A DNA stretch of 64,000 nt, from assembly GCF_019693445.1 (NCBI RefSeq), contig NZ_JAHRBL010000008.1:89406-153405 (forward strand). The letters run 5' to 3'. The DNA comes from Deinococcus aquaedulcis. GTDB taxonomy: Bacteria > Deinococcota > Deinococci > Deinococcales > Deinococcaceae. Both the position numbers and the translations under genes were made by a program. The notes under the pieces are model-generated. The model saw nothing but the letters and a program-made list of their open reading frames with translations, was not told the DNA's origin and searched no databases. Numbering within the stretch: position 1 is the stretch's first letter; each line of letters starts with the position of its first letter. Positions 10,687 to 19,114 of the stretch are shown one piece after another.

Positions 10687-11436
10687 ATGAGTGCCCTGCC
10701 GCCGCCCCCACTCAGCCGCGCCGAACTGCGCCGCTACAGCCGTGCGCTGCTGGTGCCGGAATGGCAGGAGGCTGGGGCGCAGGCCCGCGTGGGGGCCGCA
10801 CGGGTGGTCGTGGTGGGGGCCGGCGGCCTGGGGAGCCCGGTCATTGCTGCGCTGGCGGGCGCCGGGGTAGGCGAACTGGTGATTGCCGAGGGCGACACCG
10901 TGGACCTCAGCAATCTGCACCGCCAGAATCTGTACACCACCCCGGATGTGGGCCGCCCCAAGGCCGAGCGCGCCGCCGCCCGCGCCCAGCAGCTCAATCC
11001 CCATGTGCGGGTGCGCACATCGCCGCCTGTGGACGACCAGAACCTGCCAGAACTGCTGGCGGGCGCCACGCTGCTCATCGACGCCACCGACAACTTTGAG
11101 ACCCGCTACCGCCTGGCCGATGCCTGCACCGCCCTAGGGCGCGAATGGGTGTGGGGCGCGGCCAGCGGTACCAGTGGCATGGTCAGCGTGTTTGGCCCGG
11201 CCCTGGGCCTGCGCGACGTGTTCCCCGAACCCAGCGACGCGGCCTCCTGCGACGAGGCGGGGGTGCTGGGCCCGGTCCCCGGCGTGGTGGGCGCCCTGAT
11301 GGCGACCGAGGCCCTGAAGGTGTTGGGGGGCGTGGGCGAGCCCCTGCGCGGGCGCCTGTGGACCTATGACGCCCTGAGCGGCCACACGCGGGTTTTGCGC
11401 CTGGGGGTGCCCCAGGCAGATGGCCGGGCGACTTGA
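10687..11436 (+). CDS. ThiF/MoeB/HesA-type E1-like adenylyltransferase
   Basis: A 249-residue E1-like enzyme expected to adenylate the C-terminal Gly of a ubiquitin-fold sulfur carrier (MoaD or ThiS type). The nucleotide loop VVVGAGGLGS (41-50), DLSNLHRQNLY, the LLIDATDNFETRY block and the ASCDEAGVLGPVPGVVG active-site region fit MoeB/ThiF. The usual zinc-binding CxxC pairs are absent: where MoeB has its first pair this protein reads GLRDVFPEP, and no C-terminal pair is present. The start is fixed by the -10 box 7 nt upstream. Molybdopterin or thiamine pathway cannot be decided here. Confidence 0.88.
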   Translation: MSALPPPPLSRAELRRYSRALLVPEWQEAGAQARVGAARVVVVGAGGLGSPVIAALAGAGVGELVIAEGDTVDLSNLHRQNLYTTPDVGRPKAERAAARAQQLNPHVRVRTSPPVDDQNLPELLAGATLLIDATDNFETRYRLADACTALGREWVWGAASGTSGMVSVFGPALGLRDVFPEPSDAASCDEAGVLGPVPGVVGALMATEALKVLGGVGEPLRGRLWTYDALSGHTRVLRLGVPQADGRAT

Positions 11437-11607
11437 GCTAAGGCCAATCGGTGGCCTGCTGGTGACTCAGTGCCCACCTGGGAGGCCAATCCCCCCTTCA
11501 TCCCCCCTAAAGACCCCGTCCAGGGCGGCTTGACGCGCCGTACGGGTGTGTTACTGTGCGCCTGAGCCGACAATCCAGCTCGACTTCAGTTCTCGGAGGT
11601 TCTTCCC

Positions 11608-12003
11608 ATGACCAAGAGCACCAAGTCCGCCGCGAAGCAGCCCGCCCGCAATGCCGCCCGGAGCGGCAGCGCCGACCGCCGGGGGAGCGCCGCCTCGTCA
11701 CGCGGCGAGGACAACGCGCGCGGCGACGGCAAGATCGCCAAAACCCAGATTATTGACATGGTGGCCGAGCGCACCTCGCTGAACAAGAAGCAGGCGGGCG
11801 ACGCGGTGGCGACCATGCTCGACTGCGTGGTCTCGGCGCTGCGTTCGGGCCAGAGCGTGGGCCTGCCCGGCCTGGGCACCCTGAGCATTGCCCAGACCGC
11901 CGAGCGCAGCGGCGTGCGCCCCGGCACCTCCGAGCGCATCACCATTCCGGCCGGCAAGAAGGTGCGCTTCAAGGTGGCGACCACCCTCAAAGGCAGCCTG
12001 TAA
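11608..12003 (+). CDS. hup: HU-family nucleoid protein with basic N-terminal tail
   Basis: A 131-residue histone-like DNA-binding protein. The last 90 residues form a standard HU fold: [19 protein letters not shown], the [10 protein letters not shown] turn and a conserved arm ending [12 protein letters not shown]. The first 40 or so residues are a Lys/Arg/Ser/Ala tail ([19 protein letters not shown]) of the kind known from Deinococcus HU, probably an extra DNA-contacting extension. Ribosome site CGGAGG about 8 nt upstream. A strong terminator follows, so the gene is a single transcription unit. Confidence 0.95.
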   Translation: MTKSTKSAAKQPARNAARSGSADRRGSAASSRGEDNARGDGKIAKTQIIDMVAERTSLNKKQAGDAVATMLDCVVSALRSGQSVGLPGLGTLSIAQTAERSGVRPGTSERITIPAGKKVRFKVATTLKGSL

Positions 12004-12020
12004 AGTCTGCATTCGGCCGC

Positions 12021-12051
12021 AGCGGCGCCCACGTGGCGCCGCTCTTTTTTA
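12021..12051 (+). terminator. Intrinsic terminator of HU gene
   Basis: Perfect 9-bp stem AGCGGCGCC / GGCGCCGCT with a 5-nt loop, followed by CTTTTTT. Confidence 0.95.
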
Positions 12052-12460
12052 TGACGTGTGGAGGTCAATCTTGGTTCGTGTATTCAAGTTCTGGGGGTGC
12101 CATGACAGTAAGACGAGACCCTTGTTGAATGTTGGCAAAAGTGTGTTGAAGATGCGCTCACACGCGCTGGTCCTTGCTCAAGGGCCGACTGAATAAGAAG
12201 ACGGTGCCCAGACCCGCTGCGAGCTTCATTCCATTCTCTGGACTCAAAACGAGAATGGGAAAGCCACGACGAGTGACGACCGCAAAGGCCTGATCAAGGG
12301 TACGGTGCCTCCTAATCGCCGTGCTCAGAAACAAGCTGTTCATCGTGTTCCCCACTGGTTTGCGACCCGCTGTTTTTCAGGCCCCAGGACTGTATTGAAA
12401 AGACCAGTCTTTACAATGAAGAGGGCAGACCCGCATACTCCTGAAAAGGAGGCGTCCAAG
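12052..12460. other. Lower-GC intergenic region with promoter and palindrome
   Basis: About 400 bp, visibly richer in A/T than its neighbours. A minus-strand frame of 65 codons (12158-12355) has no ribosome site and no recognisable family; it might be a decayed mobile-element remnant but I cannot show it. The right end holds the promoter of the next gene: -10 TACAAT at 12412-12417, abutted by the perfect 14-bp palindrome AAAGACCAGTCTTT (12399-12412), a candidate operator. Confidence 0.5.
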
Positions 12461-12895
12461 ATGGCTTACAAAAAACTCAGTGAACAGGTGCAGGAACTCA
12501 GCAACCCCCAGCGCAGCGATACGTTTATCAAACTGTTTCGTGAAGCGGTGCGTCAGGGTAAATTCGATGCGGCGTACATGCCTGAACGCTTCACCATGCC
12601 CAAGCAGTTCAGCCGGCGCGGCGCCGAAGGCACCTACGAGCGTGACACGCGCGAGATGCTGTTTGAACAGACCAAAGCCTTCGACGCGTGGTTTGATGAA
12701 ACCAACCGCGCGCTGGCTTCGGCCCGGCGCGGCGGCACCGTAAAGCCCAGCGTGGAAGCCATTGAAGCGGGCCTTGTGGATTTCAAGACGATGGCCGAAG
12801 AGACCCGGCGCAAGATGCAGGCCAGCTATGAAAAAGGGCAGGCCCTGGGCAAGAGCCGTTCCAAGGCCAGCACCAGCAAAGGCAAGAAGAAGTAA
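12461..12895 (+). CDS. Hypothetical basic helical protein, 144 residues
   Basis: Not recognised. The start is fixed by a strong Shine-Dalgarno (AAAAGGAGG) ending 8 nt before the ATG. The sequence is hydrophilic and mostly helical (YKKLSEQVQELSNPQ, ETRRKMQASYEKG), ending in a Lys/Ser tail (KSRSKASTSKGKKK) suited to nucleic-acid or polyphosphate binding. Its promoter carries a perfect palindrome against the -10 box, so regulation is likely. Codon use is like ordinary local genes, so it appears resident rather than newly acquired. Confidence 0.8.
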   Translation: MAYKKLSEQVQELSNPQRSDTFIKLFREAVRQGKFDAAYMPERFTMPKQFSRRGAEGTYERDTREMLFEQTKAFDAWFDETNRALASARRGGTVKPSVEAIEAGLVDFKTMAEETRRKMQASYEKGQALGKSRSKASTSKGKKK

Positions 12896-13052
12896 GAGCA
12901 GGAAGATTTCTTCGCTTGAAATCGTGAACCTCGACGGTTCTCTTAGGGCGAAGCGAGCAGAAGTTTGGCGGGCTTGGGGCGTCGCGTGACCAGCTTGGTC
13001 CAGGGTGTTCAGCCACCAGCCAGCGTCCCCCAAAGCAGCTTGTCTCCTATGT

Positions 13053-13085
13053 GGCGGCCTTCCCTTGCGGAGGCCGCCTGTTCTC
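13053..13085 (+). terminator. Hairpin before gmk, possible terminator
   Basis: Perfect 8-bp stem GGCGGCCT / AGGCCGCC with a 10-nt loop, followed by TGTTCTCT, only moderately U-rich. Confidence 0.5.
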
Positions 13086-13116
13086 TCGTCTGTGCTCTTG
13101 GGCCGCCAGCATTCGC

Positions 13117-13122
13117 TATCGT
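13117..13122 (+). promoter_or_regulatory. -10 element, leaderless gmk
   Basis: TATCGT, 6 nt before the ATG at 13129, which decides that start over two longer in-frame possibilities. Confidence 0.5.
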
Positions 13123-13128
13123 GGCGGG

Positions 13129-13845
13129 ATGACGGCTGGCCCCTTTTCTGATATGCCCCTCAGCACCCCGCCGCGCCGGGGGCTGCTGCTCGTGATGACG
13201 GGCGCGTCCGGCGTGGGCAAGGGCACCCTGCGCGAGCGCTGGCTGGCGGGTCAGGACGTGTTTTACAGCACCTCCTGGACCACCCGCGAGGCCCGGCCCG
13301 GCGAGGAGCACGGCGTGCACTATGTTTTCGTCACCCCCGACGATTTCGAGGCCAAGGCCCAGGCGAACGGCTTTCTCGAACACGCCGCCTTTGTGGGCAA
13401 CCGCTACGGCACGCCCATGGAGCCTATTGAAGCGGCACTCTCGCGTGGGCAGGACGTGATTCTGGAAATTGAGGTGGAAGGCGCCATGCAGGTCAAGGCG
13501 CGCATGGGCGACGAGGCCATCCTGATTTTCATCATGCCGCCTAGCCTCTCGGAACTGCGCCGCCGCCTGGAGGGCCGCGCCACCGAGACCCCCGAGCGCA
13601 TTGAAAAGCGGCTGGCCCGCGCCCGCGAGGAAATCCGCGAAGCCCACGAATTCCGCTACGTGGTGGTCAACGACGACCTGGACCGCGCCGTGGATGACCT
13701 GCACGCCATTCAGCGCGCCGAGCGGGCCCGGCAGCGCCCCGAGACCGAATGGACCGAGGAAGACCGCGAGGCCCGCGTGCGTGCCGACACCCTGCGCAGC
13801 TATACCCTGACCGACGCCCAGCTGAACGAGGTGGCGACCCACTGA
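13129..13845 (+). CDS. gmk: Guanylate kinase
   Basis: Converts GMP and ATP to GDP and ADP, supplying GTP and dGTP. A 238-residue protein; the P-loop GASGVGKG is at residues 25-32, followed by the GMP-binding [14 protein letters not shown] and HGVHYVF blocks, then [15 protein letters not shown] and the acidic ILEIEVEGA block. All expected residues are present. The C-terminus is somewhat longer than in E. coli Gmk, with an acidic segment ([13 protein letters not shown]). It stands 58 bp before the macrodomain gene and may be co-transcribed with it. Confidence 0.96.
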   Translation: MTAGPFSDMPLSTPPRRGLLLVMTGASGVGKGTLRERWLAGQDVFYSTSWTTREARPGEEHGVHYVFVTPDDFEAKAQANGFLEHAAFVGNRYGTPMEPIEAALSRGQDVILEIEVEGAMQVKARMGDEAILIFIMPPSLSELRRRLEGRATETPERIEKRLARAREEIREAHEFRYVVVNDDLDRAVDDLHAIQRAERARQRPETEWTEEDREARVRADTLRSYTLTDAQLNEVATH

Positions 13846-13903
13846 GAAGTGGCCCACGGTGCGGCCCGGCCCTTCTTTGCACGACCAGACCCGAGGGAAC
13901 CTT

Positions 13904-14428
13904 ATGCCACTTGAACTGATCCAGGGCGATATTGCCGCGCAGACCACCTGCGCCGTGGTGACTGCTGCCAACAAGGAATTAATGGGCGGTGGGGGCGTGG
14001 ACGGCGTGATTCACCGCGCCGCTGGCCCCGAACTGCTGCGCGCCATCCGGCAGCTGGGGGGCACGCCCACGGGCACGGCCGTCATCACGCCTGCTTTTGG
14101 GCTCTCTGGCCAGGGGGTGCGGCACGTGATTCATGCCGTGGGCCCCATCTGGCGCGGTGGCCACGCGAGCGAGGCCGACCTGCTGGCCAGCGCCTACCGC
14201 CACAGCCTGGAACTGGCCGTGCAGCACGGCTGCGACAGCGTGGCTTTTCCGGCGATCAGCACCGGGGTCTACGGCTATCCGCTGGATCAGGCCGCCGAGG
14301 TGAGCCTGCGGGCGATCACCACGTTCCTGTGGGATCACCCCGCCCTTCAGGTGCGGCTGGTGCTGTACGGCGCCGGGCCCCTGAACGTGTTTCAGCGGGC
14401 GCTGGCCCGGGTGGCACCGTCCGCATAG
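13904..14428 (+). CDS. Macrodomain protein (ADP-ribose binding/hydrolysing)
   Basis: A single 174-residue macrodomain of the YmdB/MacroD class, expected to bind ADP-ribose and to remove O-acetyl-ADP-ribose or mono-ADP-ribose from proteins. The ligand loops are visible: [17 protein letters not shown] (residues 18-34) and [14 protein letters not shown]. The canonical VNAAN reads VTAAN, so the first Asn is Thr. Ribosome site GAGGGAA 6 nt upstream decides the start at 13904. It could serve NAD or ADP-ribose turnover after DNA damage, but nothing in its promoter shows damage control. Confidence 0.92.
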   Translation: MPLELIQGDIAAQTTCAVVTAANKELMGGGGVDGVIHRAAGPELLRAIRQLGGTPTGTAVITPAFGLSGQGVRHVIHAVGPIWRGGHASEADLLASAYRHSLELAVQHGCDSVAFPAISTGVYGYPLDQAAEVSLRAITTFLWDHPALQVRLVLYGAGPLNVFQRALARVAPSA

Positions 14429-14430
14429 GC

Positions 14431-14500
14431 TTGACCGCGCCTGCATATCACGCTATAGTTTTCGACATCACCGCCCAAGAGGCGGTTTTTCTTGTTTGGG
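14431..14500 (+). repeat. Promoter-terminator repeat module, copy 1
   Basis: A near-consensus sigma-70 promoter (TTGACC 14431-14436, exactly 17-nt spacer, TATAGT 14454-14459) runs directly into a hairpin CCGCC-CAAGA-GGCGG (14471-14485) with a T-run. The predicted transcript is only about 25-30 nt. The order and much of the sequence recur at 46476-46542 and 46651-46713 on the other strand. Here it also serves as terminator of the macrodomain gene. No plus-strand gene follows. Confidence 0.8.
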
Positions 14501-14631
14501 AAGGGAGGCGCAGAGGGGCCTGTGTGCCTCGGTGTCCTGGCCGGCCTGCCCGGCTCGGCAGCGAGGCCACCGCTCTGCCTGGAGTGAGGGTAGAGCCGCG
14601 CAACCTCAGGGCAACGCGGCAGAGCCGCCCT

Positions 14632-15594
14632 TTATGAGCCCTCGCTCCGGCGCCAGTAGCCGGTGAGGCGGACATCGGCCTGGGGGTATTCGGCGCGCAG
14701 ATGTTTGCGCAGGCGCTTGGCCGCCCCTGTTTCCAGGGCGCCCCACACGGCCGCCGGGGCCACGGCCAGGGTGTCCAGCACAGCCAGCAGCGCGGCGCCG
14801 CTGTCTCCCACGCGCGGTAGCCAGCTCACGTGGGTTCCGGCGGGCAGCGGCACCTCGTCCAGATAACGCTGCTCGGCGGCGTCGCCCACCTCCAGCAGCA
14901 CGCGGACAGGGTGTTCATCGGCCCAGCCTTCCAGCAGGGCCGCAATGGTGGGCAGCGCGGTTTCGTCGCCCAGCAGCAGCGCGGGGCCACCTGTGAAGTC
15001 GGGGAAGGGCTCGTGGCGCTCGCCGCGCACCGTCACGAGGTCGCCGGGTTGCAGGCCCTGGGCCCACACGCTGCCGGGGCTCTGGTCATGGCAATACACG
15101 TCAACGTGGGCCAGCGCGCCCTGCACGCGGCGCAGGGTGTAGGGGCGGCCGTGGTCCTGGCCCGGCACGTCAAAGCGGCAGGCGTCCCCCGGGCGCCAGG
15201 CGGGGCGCTCGTCCTGATCCAGGTGCAGCACGAGGCGGCGCATATGGGCGGTCAGGGGGCGGTTGTCGGTCACCTGCCACGCGGCCACGCGGCCTTCGGG
15301 GTTCAGGCCCAGCTTCTTCATGGCCGCCCCCACGGTGCCGCGAATCGCCTCGTGGACGGGGCCCGGCACGGCGAAGGGCACGAAGCGGCGCGACACGCCT
15401 GCCGGGGCTGTGACTGCCAGTTCCATGCCGTCTTCGAACAGGGCCGTGATCTGGGCCTGCGTGGCGTCCTGCACCGGGGTAAAGGCCCTGACACAGTGCA
15501 GCAGTTCGGGCACATGCCCCTCGTTGACATGCAGGATGAGGTCCTGCATCTCGTCCGTCATGGGCAGTGGGCGGGTGGGGGTCAGGGTGGTCAT
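14632..15594 (-). CDS. Siderophore-interacting protein (ViuB-like flavoprotein)
   Basis: A 320-residue protein of the SIP/ViuB family: FAD-dependent, NAD(P)H-linked ferric-siderophore or heme-iron reductase in the cytoplasm. The flavin domain shows the RPYTLRR signature, and the nucleotide domain contains GPALLLGDETALPTI and ends in the typical YWRRSEGS. The N-terminal 80 residues are a less typical extension. It is the last gene of the heme-uptake run (hmuTUV, 109-residue protein, SIP), so it probably releases or reduces the iron taken up. Confidence 0.9.
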   Translation of the reverse strand: MTTLTPTRPLPMTDEMQDLILHVNEGHVPELLHCVRAFTPVQDATQAQITALFEDGMELAVTAPAGVSRRFVPFAVPGPVHEAIRGTVGAAMKKLGLNPEGRVAAWQVTDNRPLTAHMRRLVLHLDQDERPAWRPGDACRFDVPGQDHGRPYTLRRVQGALAHVDVYCHDQSPGSVWAQGLQPGDLVTVRGERHEPFPDFTGGPALLLGDETALPTIAALLEGWADEHPVRVLLEVGDAAEQRYLDEVPLPAGTHVSWLPRVGDSGAALLAVLDTLAVAPAAVWGALETGAAKRLRKHLRAEYPQADVRLTGYWRRSEGS

Positions 15595-15637
15595 GGTGGG
15601 TGCTCCTTGGGCCCTAGGCCGGGCCAGGGGTAAGCGA

Positions 15638-15967
15638 TCAATTCAGGGCGTACAGCGGCCGGTGTGGTGGCTGGGTTAGCACGGTCGTGGCCTGAAGCAG
15701 GGTGCGCAGGGCCTGCCAGTCATCGGGCCGCAGGGTGGTGCCCATGGGGCCGTACCACAGCCCCACGCCCTGCGCGGTGTGGTGGGTCTGCCAGTGGCCC
15801 AGCAGGCGGTCATGCGGGTCTGCCGTGAGCGCTTGCAGGTCCAGAAACTCCTCGTCGTGCAGGGACAGATTTAGGCTCTCCCAGACCACATGCAGCGCCC
15901 CGCACGAGCAGCGCAGCACCTTGCGGCGTGGAGCGTGGATCACCAGGGGCGTCAGGCTCTGGCACAT
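15638..15967 (-). CDS. Hypothetical protein in iron-uptake run
   Basis: A 109-residue cytoplasmic protein with a CSCG motif near the N-terminus (RKVLRCSCGALHVVW) and a His-rich centre (GHWQTHHTAQG), which could bind metal or heme. No family recognised. Ribosome site GGAG about 8 nt before the ATG at 15967. It lies 132 nt after hmuV and 43 nt before the SIP gene, all on one strand, so it is probably part of the same iron regulon. A role as a small heme or iron carrier is speculation from residues and context. Confidence 0.75.
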   Translation of the reverse strand: MCQSLTPLVIHAPRRKVLRCSCGALHVVWESLNLSLHDEEFLDLQALTADPHDRLLGHWQTHHTAQGVGLWYGPMGTTLRPDDWQALRTLLQATTVLTQPPHRPLYALN

Positions 15968-16099
15968 GGCGCGCTCTCCAGGGGGTTGGGCAGGGCCAGC
16001 AGGGAAACAATGGGCTGCAGGAGCTTCATGGGAACACCTCAGGGAAAAGGAGCAGGGAGGGAGGGGCGGATACCCTGGCCAGGGGCGAGGGCGCCCGGA

Positions 16100-16948
16100 T
16101 CAGCCGGCGCTGACGATCAGGGGACAGTCCAGGCAGGGGTGGCGGGTCACCAGCACCTCGTGGCCGTAGGCAGCCTGAATGTGGGCGGGGGTCAGGGCGG
16201 CGGCGGGCGGGCCCCAGGCCAGCACCTCGCCCCCGGCCAGCAGCAGCACCCGGTCGGCGTACTGGGCGGCCAGATTCAGGTCGTGCAGCACCGCCAGCAC
16301 GCCCACGCCCTCGGCGCACAGGTCGCGGGCCAGCCGCAGGGTCGCGTGCTGGTGGGCCAGGTCCAGGCTGGCGGTGGGTTCGTCCAGCAGCAGCACCCGG
16401 TCGCCCGCCGTGCCGCTTAATTGCGCCAGGGTGCGCGCCAGATGCACCCGCTGCTGCTCCCCGCCCGAGAGCGTCTGAATAGAGCGCGCACCGAACCCCG
16501 CCAGCCCCACGCGGGCCAGACAGTCGGCGGCCATGGCGCGGTCGGCCGGGGTTTCGCGCCGCCCGTGCGGAATGCGGCCCAGCAGCACTATGTCCAGCAC
16601 CTCGGCGGCAAAGGGCACGGCGGTGTGCTGCGGCAACACCGCGCGGCGCCGTGCCAGTTCGCGGGGGCGGCGCGGGGGCAGCGGCTGGCCGAACAGCTGT
16701 ACCCCCCGGGCGCGCAGATCGCCGCTGAGGTGAGCCAGCAGGGTGCTTTTGCCGGCCCCGTTGCGCCCCAGCACAGCCAGCAGTTCGCCCGCCTGCAGCG
16801 ACAGCGACACCCCGCGCAGTACCTCGCGCCCGGCCACCGTGTAGTCCAGCGCTGCCACCTGGGCCACCGGGGCGCGCGGGGTGGCCGGCGGCGCGTCATG
16901 GGTCGGCAGTGCATCGGCCCGGGGGTGGTCCAGCAGCGCGCCTTTCAC
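16100..16948 (-). CDS. hmuV: Heme ABC transporter ATP-binding protein
   Basis: Energises hemin import across the cytoplasmic membrane. A 282-residue ATPase with Walker A GRNGAGKST (61-69), Q-loop LPQHT, signature LSGGEQQR, Walker B RVLLLDEPTASLD and the H-loop in VLHDLN. The loop AVPFAAEVLDIVLLGRIPHG after the Q-loop is typical of HmuV. The GTG at 16948 overlaps the permease stop by 4 bp (GTGA). The C-terminal HPCLDC is unusual and could bind metal. Confidence 0.92.
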   Translation of the reverse strand: MKGALLDHPRADALPTHDAPPATPRAPVAQVAALDYTVAGREVLRGVSLSLQAGELLAVLGRNGAGKSTLLAHLSGDLRARGVQLFGQPLPPRRPRELARRRAVLPQHTAVPFAAEVLDIVLLGRIPHGRRETPADRAMAADCLARVGLAGFGARSIQTLSGGEQQRVHLARTLAQLSGTAGDRVLLLDEPTASLDLAHQHATLRLARDLCAEGVGVLAVLHDLNLAAQYADRVLLLAGGEVLAWGPPAAALTPAHIQAAYGHEVLVTRHPCLDCPLIVSAG

Positions 16949-18000
16949 AGCCCTGCGCCCTGGCGGCCCGGCCGCAGCAGAAAGAGAAAGAAGGGCGCCC
17001 CCAGCAGGGCCGTCACAATACCCAGGGGCAACTCGGCTGGCACGACCACGGTGCGCGACAGCAGGTCGGCCAGGACCAGCAGCGTGGCCCCCAGCAGCGC
17101 CGAGGCCGGCAGCAGCGTGCGGTGGTTGGGCCCGGTCAGCAGCCGCAGCAGGTGCGGCACCACCAGCCCCACAAAGCCAATGGTGCCTGCCACCGCTACC
17201 CCGGCGCCCACGCCCAGGGCCACCAGCGAAACGATCAGCCACTTCACGCCCTGCACCGGCAGGCCCAGGTGCGCCGCGCCGGTCTCGCCCAGCATGAAGG
17301 CGTTCAGGGCGCGCGCGGCCAGGGGCAGGCCCAGCACCCCCACCGCCAGGGGCGGCAGCGCGCTGAGCACCGTGGGCCAGGTGGCGCCGCCCAGCGAGCC
17401 CAGGTTCCAGAAGGTCAGGGACCGCAGCTGGTCATCGGTGGCCAGAAAGGTCATCAGGCCGGTGCCGGCCCCACAGAGCGCGTTGACCGCAATGCCGGCC
17501 AGCAGCATGGTGGCCACCTGCACCCGCCCGCGTTCCTGCGCCAGCAAAGAAATGAGCGCGGTCGCCAGCAGTGCACCGGTAAAGGCAGCCAGGGGCAGTG
17601 AGTACGGGCCAAAGGCCTGAAACCCCAGCACCACGCTGGCGGCAGCGGCCAGACTGGCGCCGCTGGAAATCCCCAGCAGGCCAGGGTCGGCCAGGGGATT
17701 GCGAAACAGGCCCTGCATGGCGGCGCCTGCGGCGCCCAGCCCCGCGCCCACCAGCAGCCCCAGCACCACGCGCGGCAGACGAATGGCCCACAGCACCGCC
17801 GCCTGCTGCGGCTCGTAGGTCTGCAGCGGCGGCACCCCCAGTGGCGCCAGCAGAATGCTGAGCACCTGCCCCGGCGCGATGCCCACGGCGCCCGTGCCCA
17901 CCGCCAGCACCGCCGCGCCCACCAGCAGCGGCGGCAGTGCCAGCAGCGTGAGGGTGCGGGCGCGCCAGGGCCAGGGCGCGGGGGCGGCCGTGACGGTCAC
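16945..18000 (-). CDS. hmuU: FecCD-type heme ABC transporter permease
   Basis: A 351-residue integral membrane protein with about ten helices and the FecCD hallmarks: [28 protein letters not shown]-type block (here [20 protein letters not shown]), [12 protein letters not shown] and [16 protein letters not shown]. The GTG at 18000 is preferred because it gives a GTGA overlap with hmuT, like the neighbouring junctions; an ATG at 18018 would add six residues. Pairs with HmuV and receives substrate from HmuT. Confidence 0.93.
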   Translation of the reverse strand: [351 protein letters not shown]

Positions 18001-18878
18001 CGGAAGTCGGCCTTCCACTGCCGGGCCAGCTTCAGGGCAAATTCGGGCAGGCGCGGCCCGATCCAGCGCACCGAGTTGTCCACCGCATAGATGCGCCGGG
18101 CCCGGCCCGCGTTCGTCTGGGCCACGCCGGGCAGCTTTAGGGCACCGTCCACGCCACCCACGGCCTCCAGGCCGCGCTCCAGCAGAATGATCGCGTCGGG
18201 GTTCAGGGCCACCAGGGCCTCGGCCGTCAGGGTCTTGGTGTCCTTGAACGGCGCAATGTTGCGCCCTCCCGCCAGGGTGATCAGATCGTTGGCGCCGCCC
18301 TCGGTGCCGTAGATGCTGGCGTCGTTGGGGCCGTGGGCGTACAGGAAGATGACCCTGGGGGCCACCTTTGGCCGGTTGGCTTTGACCGCCTGCACCGTGG
18401 TGTCGAAGCTGCGGGTCAGGCTGGCGGCGGCGCCGGGCACGCCGTACACCTGGGCCAGCAGGTTCAGCCGCGCCTTCACGCCGTCCAGGCCCCCGGTGTC
18501 GCTGGCGGGCAGCACCAGCACCTTCACGCCCGCCGCGCGCAGCTGCTGCACGGTCTTGACGTTGCTGGGCATGGCGAAGTTGTCGGCGGTACCAATCACG
18601 AGGTCAGGCTGCAGCGCCAGGATGCCCTCGGCGGGCAACTGGGCCCAGTGCCCCACGCTGGGCAGCTTGTTGGGCGGGTAAGTGCCGGTGACATCGGTGC
18701 CCACGAGGCTGCCCTGCTGGCCCAGGCGGTAGATCAGTTCGACAGTCGTGGCATTTAGCGCCACCACACGCCGGGGTGTGCCCAACTCGACGGTCACGCC
18801 GTCGGCCCCCTTGACGGTGACGGCCAGAGCAGACGAAAGCAGGGAGAGGGCAGACAGCGCCAGAAGGGTTCGTTTCAT
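17997..18878 (-). CDS. hmuT: Heme-binding substrate-binding protein
   Basis: A 293-residue exported ligand-binding protein (signal peptide MKRTLLALSALSLLSSALA) of the cluster that delivers hemin to FecCD transporters. RRVVALNATTVELIYRLG and the C-terminal LKLPGVAQTNAGRARRIYAVD are HmuT-like. The ATG at 18878 is preceded by TAGGTT after exactly 7 nt, and TTGACT lies 17 nt further upstream, so the operon probably starts as a leaderless transcript. Iron control through a DtxR- or Fur-type repressor is likely, but no clean operator is visible. Confidence 0.92.
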   Translation of the reverse strand: MKRTLLALSALSLLSSALAVTVKGADGVTVELGTPRRVVALNATTVELIYRLGQQGSLVGTDVTGTYPPNKLPSVGHWAQLPAEGILALQPDLVIGTADNFAMPSNVKTVQQLRAAGVKVLVLPASDTGGLDGVKARLNLLAQVYGVPGAAASLTRSFDTTVQAVKANRPKVAPRVIFLYAHGPNDASIYGTEGGANDLITLAGGRNIAPFKDTKTLTAEALVALNPDAIILLERGLEAVGGVDGALKLPGVAQTNAGRARRIYAVDNSVRWIGPRLPEFALKLARQWKADFR

Positions 18879-18885
18879 CCTCCAA

Positions 18886-18914
18886 AACCTAAGTAATCCG
18901 AGTTAATTAGTCAA
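18886..18914 (-). promoter_or_regulatory. Promoter of hmuTUV operon
   Basis: On the minus strand: TTGACT (18909-18914), 17-nt spacer, TAGGTT (18886-18891), then 7 nt to the ATG of hmuT. Imperfect direct repeats of TTAxxT type (TTAACT, TTAGGT) overlap the spacer and -10 and may be a metal-regulator site. Confidence 0.7.
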
Positions 18915-19077
18915 GAATATGTGTATGGTGGTTGGAGGGTGGATTCTGGATTGAGCAAAAAAGCTGAGTAGGAGCCTTGTTGAGCTCGTCGGAAAAGCCT
19001 CAAAATGTTTGCTCGAAAAAACCCGTCTGGAGCAGTCTAAATTGGCGTCCAAAAGTCCCCAAATCCTCATCGAGTCA

Positions 19078-19094
19078 TTATGTTTTTGGCAGAA
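19078..19094 (+). promoter_or_regulatory. RDRM-like palindrome (DdrO operator) of ddrC
   Basis: TTATGTTTTTGGCAGAA matches the 17-bp radiation/desiccation response motif (TTAYGYYAWTRACRTAA) at 14 of 17 positions. It covers the -35 region of the ddrC promoter, whose -10 TAAACT (19102-19107) is 7 nt before the ATG. DdrO is known to repress through this motif until the IrrE/PprI protease cleaves it. Confidence 0.8.
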
Positions 19095-19114
19095 AATATG
19101 CTAAACTCTTGAGT

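Noticed and set aside
12158..12355. 65-codon minus-strand frame in the low-GC gap
   Set aside because: No ribosome site, no -10 at leaderless distance and no family; kept only as a note in the intergenic entry.
14490..14631. Structured ncRNA (4.5S, 6S or RNase P RNA) after repeat copy 1
   Set aside because: The stretch has local hairpins but none of the conserved cores (for example the SRP GGAAG tetraloop region or the RNase P GAGGAAAGUC block).
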